Positions 25,071 through 36,400 of a stretch of 59,078 bases of DNA are shown here, piece after piece (within the stretch, counting starts at the first letter, position 1; every line of letters starts with the position of its first letter). A program made the translations under genes and the position numbers. The DNA lies in assembly GCA_002305805.1 (NCBI GenBank), contig DBQY01000016.1, positions 112,251 through 171,328 on the forward strand. The letters run 5' to 3'. The notes under the pieces were generated by a model. That model saw only the letters and a list, made by a program, of their open reading frames with translations. It was not told the DNA's origin and searched no databases. Origin of the DNA: Atopobium sp. UBA1382 (GTDB taxonomy: Bacteria > Actinomycetota > Coriobacteriia > Coriobacteriales > Atopobiaceae).

Positions 25071-25790
25071 ATGTCCGATACCGATAAGAACGACCAGCAG
25101 GCGGCCCTCGACGACATGCGCGAGTCCGTTGCCGCCTTCACCTACGACGGTGACCGCTCCGTCCTGGACCACCTCTCCGGCGCGCCCGAGGAGCGCGACC
25201 TCGTCCTCGGCGACGACGACCCGCGCGACGCGGATCTCGCCGAGCGCCCGCTCACCGAGGATGTGGCCTGGACCGGCCGCATCTTCAACGTCGACCGCCT
25301 GCGCGTGGAGCTGCCCGACGGCCGCGTGGCCATCCGCGACGTGGTGCGCCACCCCGGCGCCGTCGCCGTCGTGGCGCTCACCGAGGACGGGCGCATCTGT
25401 CTGGTGCGCCAGTACCGCACCGCGCTCGGCCGCGTGACCGTGGAGATCCCGGCCGGCAAGCTCGCCCCCGGCGAGGACCCGCTCGAGTGCGCGACCCGCG
25501 AGCTGCTGGAGGAGACCGGCATGTCCGCCGAGAAGGTCGCGTTTCTGACCACGATCGCCACCTCCGACGGCTTCTGCGACGAGCTGATCCACATCTACAT
25601 GGCCACCGGCCTCACGTTCTCCCGCTCCGAACCGGACGCCGACGAGTTCATCAACGTGGACCTCGTCCCGCTCGAGGAGCTCGTGGACGCGGTGCTCGAC
25701 GGGCGCATCGAGGACGCCAAGACCGTCGTGGGAGCGCTGATCTGCGACGCCGTCATGCACCGCCTGGTGCCGGAGCCCGCGGGGCAGTAG
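25071..25790 (+). CDS. Nudix hydrolase (ADP-ribose pyrophosphatase-like)
   Basis: 239 aa. The Nudix box GKLAPGEDPLECATRELLEETG (begins near residue 127) fits GX5EX7REUXEEXGU exactly. The flanking VRQYRTALGRVTVEIPAG and DEFINVDLVPLEELVD are typical of ADP-ribose pyrophosphatases, which clear ADP-ribose and similar nucleoside diphosphates. An acidic N-terminal extension of about 55 residues is not part of the core family. Ribosome site AAGGAGG. Confidence 0.88.
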   Translation: MSDTDKNDQQAALDDMRESVAAFTYDGDRSVLDHLSGAPEERDLVLGDDDPRDADLAERPLTEDVAWTGRIFNVDRLRVELPDGRVAIRDVVRHPGAVAVVALTEDGRICLVRQYRTALGRVTVEIPAGKLAPGEDPLECATRELLEETGMSAEKVAFLTTIATSDGFCDELIHIYMATGLTFSRSEPDADEFINVDLVPLEELVDAVLDGRIEDAKTVVGALICDAVMHRLVPEPAGQ

Positions 25791-25936
25791 CGGGTGACGG
25801 GCCCTTCTCGTCCGTTGCCTCTTCTATTCCGTTGTTGGTGAGAAAGCGACTCGCTCGCCGAAAGTGTGCGCAGTCGTTACCGTTGGATGCTATAAACAAC
25901 CTTTACATCGTGAAGCCGGAGGGGAGGTCTCAACAC

Positions 25937-26305
25937 ATGTGCTACTACATCGGCATTGAAAGCCTGGTGGTTGGCGCGCTCGTGGAAATGCTGCAGCGAG
26001 ACGAGTCGCAGCGTTCCGTGTCCTATGCGACCATAGAGAAGTACGGCAATGCGGTCGTGAAGGTTCTCGAGGACCAGAACGAGGAGGCAGTCCTTGTTCT
26101 TTCTCGTGCGAACACACGTGGCTTCATCATGGACTGCTCTGACATTTTTCACGTTGAGGACCCCGACTCTCCCGACGGAAGAATCGTTCTTAGAGAAGGC
26201 GTAGGGCCCCGTGAGCTTGCGCGTCGCTTTGCCGGAAGAATGCCGCTGGCAATCATAAACGCCTTGGCCGACGAGAGGTCGGTGCGCGCGCTGCTTGCGG
26301 CATGA
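25937..26305 (+). CDS. Unknown 122-aa protein coupled to an HD phosphohydrolase
   Basis: Starts MCYYIGIESLVVGALVEML; a compact alpha/beta-looking protein without signal peptide. A stretch of alternating hydrophobics (AVLVLSRANTRGFIMDCSDIFHVED) suggests a beta-sheet core. I recognise no family. GGAGGGGAGG lies upstream of ATG 25937. Its stop codon overlaps the ATG of the next gene (ATGA at 26302-26305), so the two products are made together and probably act together. Base composition is lower in GC than the genes to the left. Confidence 0.7.
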   Translation: MCYYIGIESLVVGALVEMLQRDESQRSVSYATIEKYGNAVVKVLEDQNEEAVLVLSRANTRGFIMDCSDIFHVEDPDSPDGRIVLREGVGPRELARRFAGRMPLAIINALADERSVRALLAA

Positions 26306-27951
26306 GGGGGCCGGTCTCCTTGGGTGACGTGGCGACTGGAACTGTCAAACGAATAAAGGATCCGGTTTACGGATATATCGAGCTGCCAAGGAGCCTCTTT
26401 GATTCGGTGGTGGATACCGCCGAGTTTCAGAGGCTTCGTCGTATTGTCCAGACGAGCTATGCTCCGCTCTACCCGTCTGCTCTGCACAACAGATTCGTTC
26501 ATTCTCTGGGCGTGTATCACCTCGGTTCGATGGCAGCGGCAGCATTGGTCAGATCAGCGACAGGTCGATACGGAGAGAAGGCGCCGCAAGGCTGGAAGGA
26601 TTCTCTGGAGACGTTCCGCCTCGCCTGTCTGCTTCACGATGTGGGTCACGCTCCGTTTTCCCATACAGGAGAGGACTTCTACCGAGAGAAGGGTCACAGG
26701 CCTTCCATAGACGACGAGCTCAAAGAAGTTGTTGGCGACCCGCGGTTCTCAAGGGACGCTTCAGCGGCTGCAAAGGAGGCCGCGCCGCACGAGGTGATGA
26801 GTGCCCTTGTCGGGCTAGAGCGATATGCCTCCGTCATTCCGGACCGTGCGCTGTTTGCGCGTTGCATTACTGGATACAAGCATGCCCATCCCAGAGGCGA
26901 GCGGGAGTACCTGGAGAACGTCCTAATCGAGCTGCTCAACTCCTCGACAATCGACGTTGACAAGCTCGACTACCTCATACGTGACGCATACGTCATTGGC
27001 TTCGACTCGATTGTCATTGACTACGTGCGGCTGCTGAGAGGAATTAGTCTTACGGGACGAGAGGGGCACCCGGTCATTGCCTTCCATAAGTCAGCGTTGA
27101 GCGTTTTGGAAAATGTCGTCTATGCTCGTGACCTCGAGAAGGAGTGGGTGCAGTCTCACCCGGTCATCCTCTATGAGCAGTATCTGATTCAGCGCATGGC
27201 GGCCGTGGTCAACGCTGCCCTGCGGTCTGACGGCGATTTGGGAGTCTTCTGCAAACAGGCGCTGACGGTTTCGGGGATACGGCTGGCGAGTGGTCAGACG
27301 CTTCGACGAATGTCCGATGATGACATCATCTACCTGGCCAAACAGGTGCAGGAGCCAGATGAGAGCATCACGGAGTACCTCGACCGAGGCAAGAGGCGTC
27401 ATCCCATATGGAAATCGGAGGCAGAGTTTAGGGCGCTCTTCTGCTTGGAGGCGGCGGAGAACCAGGAGGCGATCGATGCCCTTGCCGCGGCGCTCGAGGG
27501 TCTATCAGAATATCTGGACGCAAAAGGCTTGGGCCGGGTCATCAACGTAAAGACCCTGGAGACCATCGAATCGGAGATGCGCGCCCTTGAGGAGCAGGAC
27601 GCGAAGTCCCTCCTCGCCAAAGAGAGGGATGAGGGCCGGGACTTGCAAGACCAGCACCATCTGCTCCGGGCTCTGCACGACTTCTCTGAGCGGAGAGAGA
27701 TTGAGTTTGACTACGTTCTTCTTGATCAGAAGAGCTTCAAGAGCGGGTTTGAGTCCGGTGACCTTGGGAGCCTAAAAGTTGTGTTCTCTGACAGGGCTGG
27801 AGAGCCGTCGTACCTGCTCAAGGGCCTGTTACCCTCTACGAGGCTCGCGGGCGAGTCTCAGCGCGTCTTTTACCTCTTCCACCACGATGCCTCGCAGGGG
27901 GACTTTCCCAAGAAAGAGCTCGTGGACTGTCTGAAGTCCGTGTTTGCGTGA
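26302..27951 (+). CDS. HD-superfamily phosphohydrolase (dNTPase-like)
   Basis: 549 aa. Metal-binding residues of the HD domain are visible as H67 in HNRFVHSLG, H112-D113 in LLHDVGHAPFSH, and Asp in IDVDKLDYLIRDAY near 218-223. This spacing and the RLRRIVQTS and DYLIRDA motifs match YdhJ/SAMHD1-like HD proteins, which hydrolyse dNTPs or related nucleotides. A long C-terminal region (about 330-549) is helical and unassigned. Translationally coupled to the 122-aa gene. Relatives in coupled pairs include dNTP-depleting phage-defence enzymes, so defence is possible (inference). Confidence 0.82.
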   Translation: MRGPVSLGDVATGTVKRIKDPVYGYIELPRSLFDSVVDTAEFQRLRRIVQTSYAPLYPSALHNRFVHSLGVYHLGSMAAAALVRSATGRYGEKAPQGWKDSLETFRLACLLHDVGHAPFSHTGEDFYREKGHRPSIDDELKEVVGDPRFSRDASAAAKEAAPHEVMSALVGLERYASVIPDRALFARCITGYKHAHPRGEREYLENVLIELLNSSTIDVDKLDYLIRDAYVIGFDSIVIDYVRLLRGISLTGREGHPVIAFHKSALSVLENVVYARDLEKEWVQSHPVILYEQYLIQRMAAVVNAALRSDGDLGVFCKQALTVSGIRLASGQTLRRMSDDDIIYLAKQVQEPDESITEYLDRGKRRHPIWKSEAEFRALFCLEAAENQEAIDALAAALEGLSEYLDAKGLGRVINVKTLETIESEMRALEEQDAKSLLAKERDEGRDLQDQHHLLRALHDFSERREIEFDYVLLDQKSFKSGFESGDLGSLKVVFSDRAGEPSYLLKGLLPSTRLAGESQRVFYLFHHDASQGDFPKKELVDCLKSVFA

Positions 27952-28543
27952 CGGAGCCGTCGGGCCTTCTTGTGGCGACCTTCGACCCGAGACTCGTCAG
28001 TAGTGCGGGGCGGGGGAGATTAAGAATTGATACCTCCGCCAGCGAATAGTCATTGCAGGAACCTGAATCACAAAAAACACATAAATCAAATACAGCCAAT
28101 GTACGTGCAAAAATGGCCTACAGGAATCAATAAACTACCTGATAAGAACGCTCTGGCGAAGAGATTGAGCGTTCGTTGACCAGTGATATAACGAGCGCTT
28201 CGAAATAAAAAATGTAGCCCCGGGTGCATTCTCGGGCTATCATCTGTCGTAACTCTCAAGATGCGCTTGAGACTCATGTCGGGGCGTCCGAGATGTCGGC
28301 CGGCGCGAGGGGCGCGCGCGTCCGAGGGCCTTTCGAGTTGTCGAAGCAAGCCAGCTGCGCCGAGGGGCTGTTGGTGTCGTGCGTTGGAGGTTGAAGTGTC
28401 GGAGATCAAGAGCGCTCACATGAGGAAAAACGGAGCAGGGGGTAAAGTTTAGATTTCAGGGTGAATGATATATTTAGCCAATATGTATAGCTATCGCTAG
28501 GCTTGCGCAGTCAACAAAGCACAAGGTGGCAGGGAGGTACGAT
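27952..28543. other. 592-bp AT-rich gap before the giant adhesin
   Basis: No gene is convincing on either strand. At 28213-28242, TAGCCCCGGG.../...CGGGCTA forms a hairpin whose U-run (ATTTTTTATTT) is on the minus strand, i.e. a terminator for leftward transcription whose source would lie between 28250 and 28500. TCTCAAG/CTTGAGA (about 28254) is a further small hairpin. The last 60 bases are AT-rich and probably hold the adhesin promoter. Confidence 0.5.
28213..28242 (-). terminator. Leftward intrinsic terminator
   Basis: Read on the minus strand: GATAGCCCG, loop, CGGGGCTAC, then ATTTTTTATTT. It has no leftward gene to serve in this gap, so it may end an unannotated small RNA or be a remnant. 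Confidence 0.5.
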
Positions 28544-30361
28544 ATGTCCCGAGCGACGAGAAAGCCGGAGGCAGAGGCCCGTTCTGCAAGGGGGAGGGGG
28601 AACGTTGGCCGCGGACGCCGCGCCGTCGCACTTGCGCTGGCGGTCGTGCTCGTCTTTGAGTCCATGTTCAGCAGCGGCGTTCCGGCTGCGTTCGCCGACG
28701 CGATCACGGACGGCGCGGGTCAGACGGACGTCTCTGCGCAGCTGCTCGAGCCCTCGGAGGACGTTGCCCAGATCAGCACGCCGACCACGGAGAGCGGCGC
28801 GCCCGAGGGCGACGAGTCCGGGACGTCGACAGAGGAGGTCGTGACCCCCACCGAGGAGGGCGCGGAGGAGAAGAGCGCCGACTCTACGGAGAAGACCGAG
28901 GAGCCTGACGAGAAGAACGAAGCCTCGCAGCCCTCGACGGATCCCGAGCAGACGCCGACGACCGACCAGAGCGGAGACTCCGAGACCGTGCCCGAGACTG
29001 AGCCCGAGCAGGCCCCCGCGGACCCGCGCGACTGGACCGGCCGCACGGAGAGCCTCAGGCTCTCGTCCCCGAACGGCCTGACCTTTGCCGAGGACGCGAG
29101 CCCCGCGGAGGACGGCTCGCTTGCGGCGACGCTCGACCTGGCGATCGAGCTCGACGCGACCCTCGACGAGGACCTTCCGACCCTGATCGCCGGAGACACG
29201 ATTCGCGTGCCCCTGCCCGAGGGCATAACGCTCGCCCTCGACGAGCCCCTTGACGTCTACCAGCTTAACGACGAGGGCGAGCCCACGGACCTGCTCGTTG
29301 CCAGGGCTGAGGTTGCGGACGACGGCGCGACCCTCAAGCTGACCGTGGTTGATTCCGAGGAGGTCGCCACTCTTGCAGAGGTTTCCCTGCGCCTGAGCCT
29401 TCCCGTCAAAGTGGCGGGCGACCTGCTGGGCGAGGAGCCCGGCGAGCTCGAGTGGATTCTCCAGACCGACGCCGAGGACCCCGCCGTCACCCAGACGGCG
29501 ACGCTTCAGCTCCCCGCCGTCCCCGCGGACGAGGAAGCCGAGAAGGACAACGAGGCGCCGGCCGAGCCCGTGGTCGTTGACGAGGAGACCGAGGCTCGGG
29601 TCGAGGCCGTCTCCCAGCAGGTGACTGCGACGCTGGCAGACCTTATGCCGGAGCTAAGCTATACCTACACGGAGCTCTCGGGCTCCGCGCAGATGAAGAT
29701 CACCTGGTGCGACAACAATTCGAGCAATCGCCCCGACATGGCAGGCTATGCTGAGAACGTCATCCCGCAGTTCTTGCTCGACGGCGACACCACTTGGATT
29801 GACCTTGTCGATGAGAACGGCAACCTTACGGAAGAGGCGCGCCAGAAACTCCATATCGGTGAGGGCCAGACGCCCAACTGGGTGAAGGGTACGAGCGCCG
29901 CGGCGCAGAGCATCGGCACGTGGAACGTGTCCGTCCAGGGTATGCCCACGAAGTTCGTCGAGACCATCACCACGCCGCAGCTCGACGAGGATGGCAATCA
30001 GATGTTCGATGAGCATGGCAACGCCCTCTTCGAAGACAAGCGGCATGAAACTGCCATCGCCTGGCGCCTCGACGATACGAATAAGCGCCCCCAGAACTAC
30101 ACCTACGGTGAGAACGACGAGGGAGCGAACGGCGACCAGCGCTACCTCATGCTCACGCAGCAGTACACCTTCACCATCCAGGGCAAGCTCGGCGATAAGA
30201 CGCTGAAGGTAATTTTCGGCGATAATCTCGGCACCGATGCGTACGCCGAGCACTTCCGTTTCAGCGCGCTCATCGACAACAAGCAGGTTGTCGATGGCAC
30301 CGGCAACGTGCGCTCCACCACGCTTGAAGAGATGATAGAGGCGCAGCTCGGCGAAGGCTAG
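28544..30361 (+). CDS. N-terminal part of giant Cna-B adhesin, ended by an in-frame amber codon
   Basis: 605 aa. A signal peptide with a long basic n-region (MSRATRKPEAEARSARGRG...) is cleaved after about AFA51. Residues 60-160 are Thr/Glu/Asp/Pro-rich, then comes an adhesin head-like beta-rich domain (SLRLSSPNGLTFAED, IRVPLPEGITLALDEPL). From about residue 365 the sequence (LSYTYTELSGSAQMKITWCDN) enters the repeat part and stops at TAG 30359-30361. The same frame then stays open for 9.9 kb, so this is a truncation of one gene. ATG 28544 has GGGAGG seven bases upstream; the GTG at 28526 does not. Confidence 0.8.
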   Translation: MSRATRKPEAEARSARGRGNVGRGRRAVALALAVVLVFESMFSSGVPAAFADAITDGAGQTDVSAQLLEPSEDVAQISTPTTESGAPEGDESGTSTEEVVTPTEEGAEEKSADSTEKTEEPDEKNEASQPSTDPEQTPTTDQSGDSETVPETEPEQAPADPRDWTGRTESLRLSSPNGLTFAEDASPAEDGSLAATLDLAIELDATLDEDLPTLIAGDTIRVPLPEGITLALDEPLDVYQLNDEGEPTDLLVARAEVADDGATLKLTVVDSEEVATLAEVSLRLSLPVKVAGDLLGEEPGELEWILQTDAEDPAVTQTATLQLPAVPADEEAEKDNEAPAEPVVVDEETEARVEAVSQQVTATLADLMPELSYTYTELSGSAQMKITWCDNNSSNRPDMAGYAENVIPQFLLDGDTTWIDLVDENGNLTEEARQKLHIGEGQTPNWVKGTSAAAQSIGTWNVSVQGMPTKFVETITTPQLDEDGNQMFDEHGNALFEDKRHETAIAWRLDDTNKRPQNYTYGENDEGANGDQRYLMLTQQYTFTIQGKLGDKTLKVIFGDNLGTDAYAEHFRFSALIDNKQVVDGTGNVRSTTLEEMIEAQLGEG

Positions 30362-30368
30362 GCCTTCG
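30352..30368 (+). other. Amber codon centred in a perfect 7-bp palindrome
   Basis: CGAAGGC-TAG-GCCTTCG. The stop codon is the loop of a seven-base-pair inverted repeat. CAG to TAG is the simplest ancestral change. Confidence 0.85.
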
Positions 30369-30448
30369 ACATCACGTTCTCCGAGGACGGCAATACGGCC
30401 ACCATCAAAGCGACGCTGCCGCAATACGACCTCAACGGCGCGCCGATT

Positions 30449-33400
30449 GTGTACTACGCGTACTTCGAGGACCCGACGGACACCACCTCGGGTAAGGACT
30501 ACTACCAGCCTGCGTACAACAACTCGGCGTCTCCGAGCCACGGCAGCTCTGTCGACAAGCTCTACGACGGTGGCGCCATGACGATCCGTCCCGTTGGTAC
30601 GACGAGCTACGATGCGACCAAGGTCTGGCTCGACGGCGAGAACAGCGATGAGCGCCCTGCGGCATCGTTCACGCTATGGCGCTATTCGACGAATGGCAGC
30701 CCTGCTACGGCATCGCAGGTGCAGATGAACGCTATCGACGGTTCCGGTACCGCCGCCGAGGGCATCGAATACGTGACCATCGAGATCCCCGAAGGCAGCG
30801 AAGATACCATCGACCTGGGCAAACTGCTCGCCGAGCAATATGGCGGGCAGGGCGCGGATATCTTGAGCAGCCTGCCCAAGTACGACCCGGACGGCTATCC
30901 CTACATCTATGCGCTGCGCGAGGATACGGGTCTGTCTTCCAACTATGAGGTCGTGTTCGGTTCTGTGGACAGCCAAGGCAACGAGACCGACACGCAGCCC
31001 AACTACACGGACGCGGACGGCGTGCAGCAGAAGCTCGATCAGCCCGATCGCTCGAACGACCCCTTCATCTACAATGACGGCACCATTACGAACCGCCTGA
31101 CCGGCACCGTGACGGTCGAGGCCACGAAGACGTGGGAAATCGCGGCGTTCCAGGACTCGCTCGATACCGTGACGGTCACGTTCACGGCGCAGAGCCGTCT
31201 GGCATCGAGCACGAGCGATGCCGATTGGCAGGATACGGACACGACGATCGGGGTTGATGGCTGGAAAGCCGAGACCTTGAGCCAGACGTTCAGCGGCACC
31301 TTCGACCAGTACGATTCCCAGGGTCGCGAACTCGAGTACCGCTGGATCGAGACGGGTATCTCGATCGACGGTGAGCCCGTCGAGTTCGAGCGCGACGGCG
31401 CGGGCGGCGGCTCGTTTACCCTGACGCTCGAGAACATGGAAGGCGAGCCGGAAGACCTCGCCTTCACCTCGACGTTCGAAGAGGCCACCGATCCCGACGG
31501 TACGGACACCATCACCAACACGTTCGACAACACCACGTACGAGCGTGTGGATAAGTTCTGGAAGCAGCCCGACGGCACCATGGCGCAGATCAAGCCGCAA
31601 GGTGCCGATGCCTATGGCAAGGATCCTGAGGATCTGAATACCGATGGTATCGCCACCGTGCAGCTGTTCCAGGACGGTGTGCTGATCGGCACGTTCGAGA
31701 TGGACGGTACGGTCGATGCTTCCGCTACGGACATCAAGAACCTCCCGGGCGCAACCTACCAGGAGACGAGCTCGTACCATCTCGATTTCGAGGATCTGCC
31801 CAAGTACAACCCGGAAAACGGCGTGCGCTACACCTACCTCGTGCTCGAGACGCCGAAGGATGGCTGGCACGTCGATCGCGTCTATGACGCGGAGACCCAT
31901 ACCACGACGATCAACAACACCATCGGCGTGGGCGAGGGCTCCGAGATCCGTGTCATCAAGCAGTGGAAGGACGGCGACGATTCCTCGCACCGCCTGCCCG
32001 TGGTGGTCGACCTCGTCGCGGTGAAGTCGATGACCGCAAAGCAGAATATCGATCCTGCGACAGATGAGCTCTATCACTATGAGCCCGGCGATATCGTAGT
32101 CGAGGACATCGTTCTCACGGCGGGCGAATCCTGGTATGCCGAGGTCGATGTTCCTATAGGTAACGTCGACTACACGTACTTCAAGGTCGTCGAGCGCGGC
32201 ATGGGCGTCGTCGAGCAGGAAGACGGCAGCATCGAGCCGCAGTACCCAGCCGTGACGTACGAAGAGGCGCGGGACGTATACAAAGGCATCACCGACGACC
32301 TCGCGTGGATCAACACCGCGTGGGAGTATATGAGTACGAAAGATGCCGTGCGCATCGCCACGGAAGATCACGTCTACCGCACCACGGCGGGTGAGGATGC
32401 CGCGCCGACGTATCTTGAAGATATGCAAGCTGTGACGGCGTCGAACCGTCGTCTGGGCATCTTCGACCTCACCATCGAGAAAACCTGGAACGATCAGGGA
32501 GAACATGACCGTCCGCAGGCCGAGCTCGTGGTGAGTTGCTTGGAGAACGACGGGGCGTTCGGTGTCGACGACCGCGGCGGCATCACGGTGTCTGCCGGCG
32601 GTGCGAATGCGAACACGCTGCCTGTGGTGGACAACGAGGACAACCAGCTCTCGACGGGCGTTGACAGCATCTACCGCGTGGAAGACGGCAAGCTCATCAT
32701 CACCGTCGATACCGCAGACGACGAGTACAGCTCGACGTACTATATCCACGGCCTGCCTAAGTACGACGGCAACGGTCTCGTCGTGCACTACGACGTCGAG
32801 GAGAGGTGGACGGACCAGAACGACGAGTACGTTTACACGAAGACCGTGAGAGACTACAAGGTGGGTACGCGCCACTTCCACGATAACCAGACCATCGAGT
32901 TCACGAACACGCGCCAGGGCACTCGCACGGTCACGTTCAACAAGGAGTGGCAAGACCGCTACGTGAACGAGAGCCTGCGCCAGCGCCCCGACATCTACCT
33001 CACGCTGTACCGCGTGACGGTGGGCGTGGACGATGAGGGCAACCTCACCTACAGCGATCCGGAGCAGGTCGACGGTTACGTGCAGTACCTGTGGACGGGC
33101 ACGCCCGATACCGAAGACCCGCAATACGAGCAAAGCTGCTCCATCGCGAACCTCCCTGCCTATGACGAGAACGGTAGCGAGTATATCTACTACGCGAGCG
33201 AGTCCATGGCGGCTGACGGCTCCGCGCTCGATTACGCCGACGTCAAGTTCAGCTACGAAGGCATGACAGCCCTGCATGAGGAAGCAAGCGAACCGCAAGC
33301 GGTCAAGGTGCCCAATGCTGAACAGGACAGCGATGATCCCACCGAGAACGGAACCGGTTGGGCGATCCATGAGAACGGCACGTTCGTAAACAGCCTGACC

Positions 33401-36400
33401 GATAACCTCGTTGCGCGCGGCACGAAGCTCTGGGAGGACGTGCCCGCGAATGTGAATCAGGGTGCGACGGGTACGATGCTTACCGCTACCGACCTGCCCG
33501 AGATCACTGTGTACCTGCAGCAGCGCGTGCAGGGCGAGGATACCTGGCCGTCGCTTAGGTTCAAGGTGGCAGAAGACGGCAGCTGGTCGTTCGCCGATGG
33601 TGCCGAGGCGATCGCCTGGACATCCGACCTCGAGCAGGTGACGACGAACCAGTACTCCTACTCCATGGCGCACACTAGGGCGAACACCACGGAGTCTGTG
33701 GCGGCGGCGATAGATGAAGACGGCCCCGTTCTGTCCACGGGTGAGGACCTGCTGCCGCGCTATACCGAGGACGGTAAGATCTATCAGTACCGCGCTGTCG
33801 AAGTCGTGTGGGGGCTCGTCGGCCAGCCGGGCGGACCGACCGCCGAAGAGATCGAGCGCATCGACTTCTCCAAGCTGCGCGACAGCGATGACGACTCGAT
33901 CGGCATCTACGTAATCGAGCACGGCGAGACCGGTTCGTTCCTCATCAACAACATTTATACGTCCGAGACCGGCAGCCTCACGGTGCAGAAGCACTACACC
34001 GGCCGCGACGCGGGCGACCTCTACCCCGAGACGACGTTCGACGTGTATCGCTACTACGTGAACGCCGACGGTGATAAGAGCGACGCTGCGCTCGTGGATT
34101 CCGTGACGCTCACGAACGACATGCTCAAGAACGGCGAGCAGCTCGACGGGCTCACGGTCACGGGTGCCGGCGATGCCGAGACCACGGCACAGTACACGTT
34201 CAGCGGGCTCGACATCTACGCGCCCGATGGCAGCTACTGGCAGTACTACGTGGTCGAGCACAACATCAACGGCTACACGACCACGGTGGGCGGGGGTAAC
34301 CTCACGGCAGATAAGGTGACCGGTGCGGGCCAGGCCGTCGACGGCGGCGTGAGCTCTGGCGGGCTCTGCCCGGAGAGCGGCACCGTCGAGGCGCCCGAGC
34401 CCGGTGGCGACTCCGGTGACGGTACATCGACGAGCAAGGTGACGGGTACCGTGCTCGCTACGGATAAGGTTGCCGAAGATGGCTCCATCACGCCCGGCGA
34501 CACCACGCCCGATGTGACGTTTAAGAACGAGTACACGCCCGAGCCGGTTGACCTCACGGGCACCAAGACGTGGGTCGACTTCAACAACATCTTCAATATC
34601 CGTCCCACGGCCGAGGAGTTCATGGCCGGGCTCAAGGTCGAGCGCATCGATAACAGCGAAACGGTCGATCTGGGCGCCACCGGTCAGCTGCAGTCGAACG
34701 ACCCCGATGGGCCGTACTACTTCAAGGTCTCGGAGAACGAGGGCACGAACACCTACACCATCACGCTCTCCAACGTGGACAAGTGGTCGCCGGACGGCAC
34801 CGCGTATCGCTACCGCATCACCGAGACGCTGACTAACATGGTGCTCGACGATACGGACAGGAATGCCGGCGGCTACTACACGACCGACAATGCCCAGGAT
34901 CCGGCGACGGCAACTTCGACCGTGAATGCGCAGAGCCCGGGTAGCGGGTTCCGCTTCACCAACACGCTCGAGGGCCAGGCAACCGTCGAGAAGCAGTGGA
35001 ACGATGGCGACGACCCCTATGGCCTGCGTCCTACGACTGTGACGGTTCGCCTGCAGGCGCGCTTTACGTATGCCGATGGCGAAACGAGCGCATGGCAGGA
35101 TCCGGAGGTCATCCTCAACAACCTGGGCTACTGGGATGCGTTCGTCAGTCAGTTCGAGTCCGAAGAGGCCGCCAAGGCCTTCCTAGAAAAGACGTTGAGC
35201 GCAGATACCGGCTGGCGCGGCTCCTGGACGGGGCTGCCCATGGGCGGTCGCGGAACCGCGACGGGACATACGGGCGAGTTCTTCAGCATCGAGTACCGTG
35301 CCGTTGAGGTGGCCATCGGCGATCAGAAGATCGAGCAGCCGACCTCCGCAGACGTGACGTTCACCTACACGAAGGCGGACGGCACTGTGTATCACCCGTA
35401 CCAGCCGGCGCAAGATAGCTGGACGAACACGGCGAACAGCAGCGCCACCACCATCTCGAACACGCTCGAGACCACGAAGATCTCTGCCACGAAGACCTGG
35501 GCGGGCGATGACGCCAACGCTTGGGGTACGCGCGGCGGCAATGAGTGGACCGTGCACTACCTGCTGCAGCGCAGGCTCGAGAGCTCCGGCGACGAGGGCT
35601 GGCAGTGGCTCATGGAGTACGGTGCGGAGCAGGCAGAGCTCGACGAGCCCTTCGCCGAGGGCATCGTCTCTGAAACGATTTCCGGTACGGTCGATTCGGC
35701 GGTCGCCAACTGGGAGAACCTGCCCGATTGCGATGAGAACGGTACGCCATACGAGTACCGCGTGGTCGAGCAGGTGCCAGGAAGCTATGACGTGACCGAC
35801 GCACGCGCTGAGCTCGTCGTCGAAGCGACCGAGCCCACGTCCGGCGTTATCTACCGCTACTACGTGGTCGATTCCGTCGAGGGCGACGCCGGCGATACGC
35901 AGACGTTTACCAACACGCTGCGCACCACGGAGCTCACCGGCACCAAGCGCTGGGACGATCACGGCACGACGCTCGCCGACGACCTCACCGAGGCGGACAT
36001 GCCCGACATGGTGCTGTATCGTGCCACCATCCTGGGTAACGGGAAGTTCGGTGCCACCGAGAACGTGACGAACTATGCTGGCCAGCCCGACTGGAAGGGT
36101 AGCGGCGAGACCTGGACGTTCACCTACACCGGCCTGCCCGCGGCGAACGAGAACGACGTCGATTACGTCTACTGGGCGGTTGAGAAGACGGCGGACGCAC
36201 CCGGTTACTATCCGCTGTACGGCACGGATAAGGCTGCCTCTTCGAGCGGTGCCGGCGGTACCGAGGTGAAGACCGAGGCCGCGGCCGGCGTGACGGGCGA
36301 GCAGGAGAACGAGCTCATCACGAACGTGGCGACGCGCCTCACCCTCGACAAGGTGAGTGACTTCACGCCTGAGGGCGCGGATGCACGCGAGGACCTCCGC

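Noticed and set aside
28086..28409. 107-codon minus-strand frame in the gap before the adhesin
   Set aside because: No ribosome site or recognisable domain, and the terminator hairpin lies inside it.
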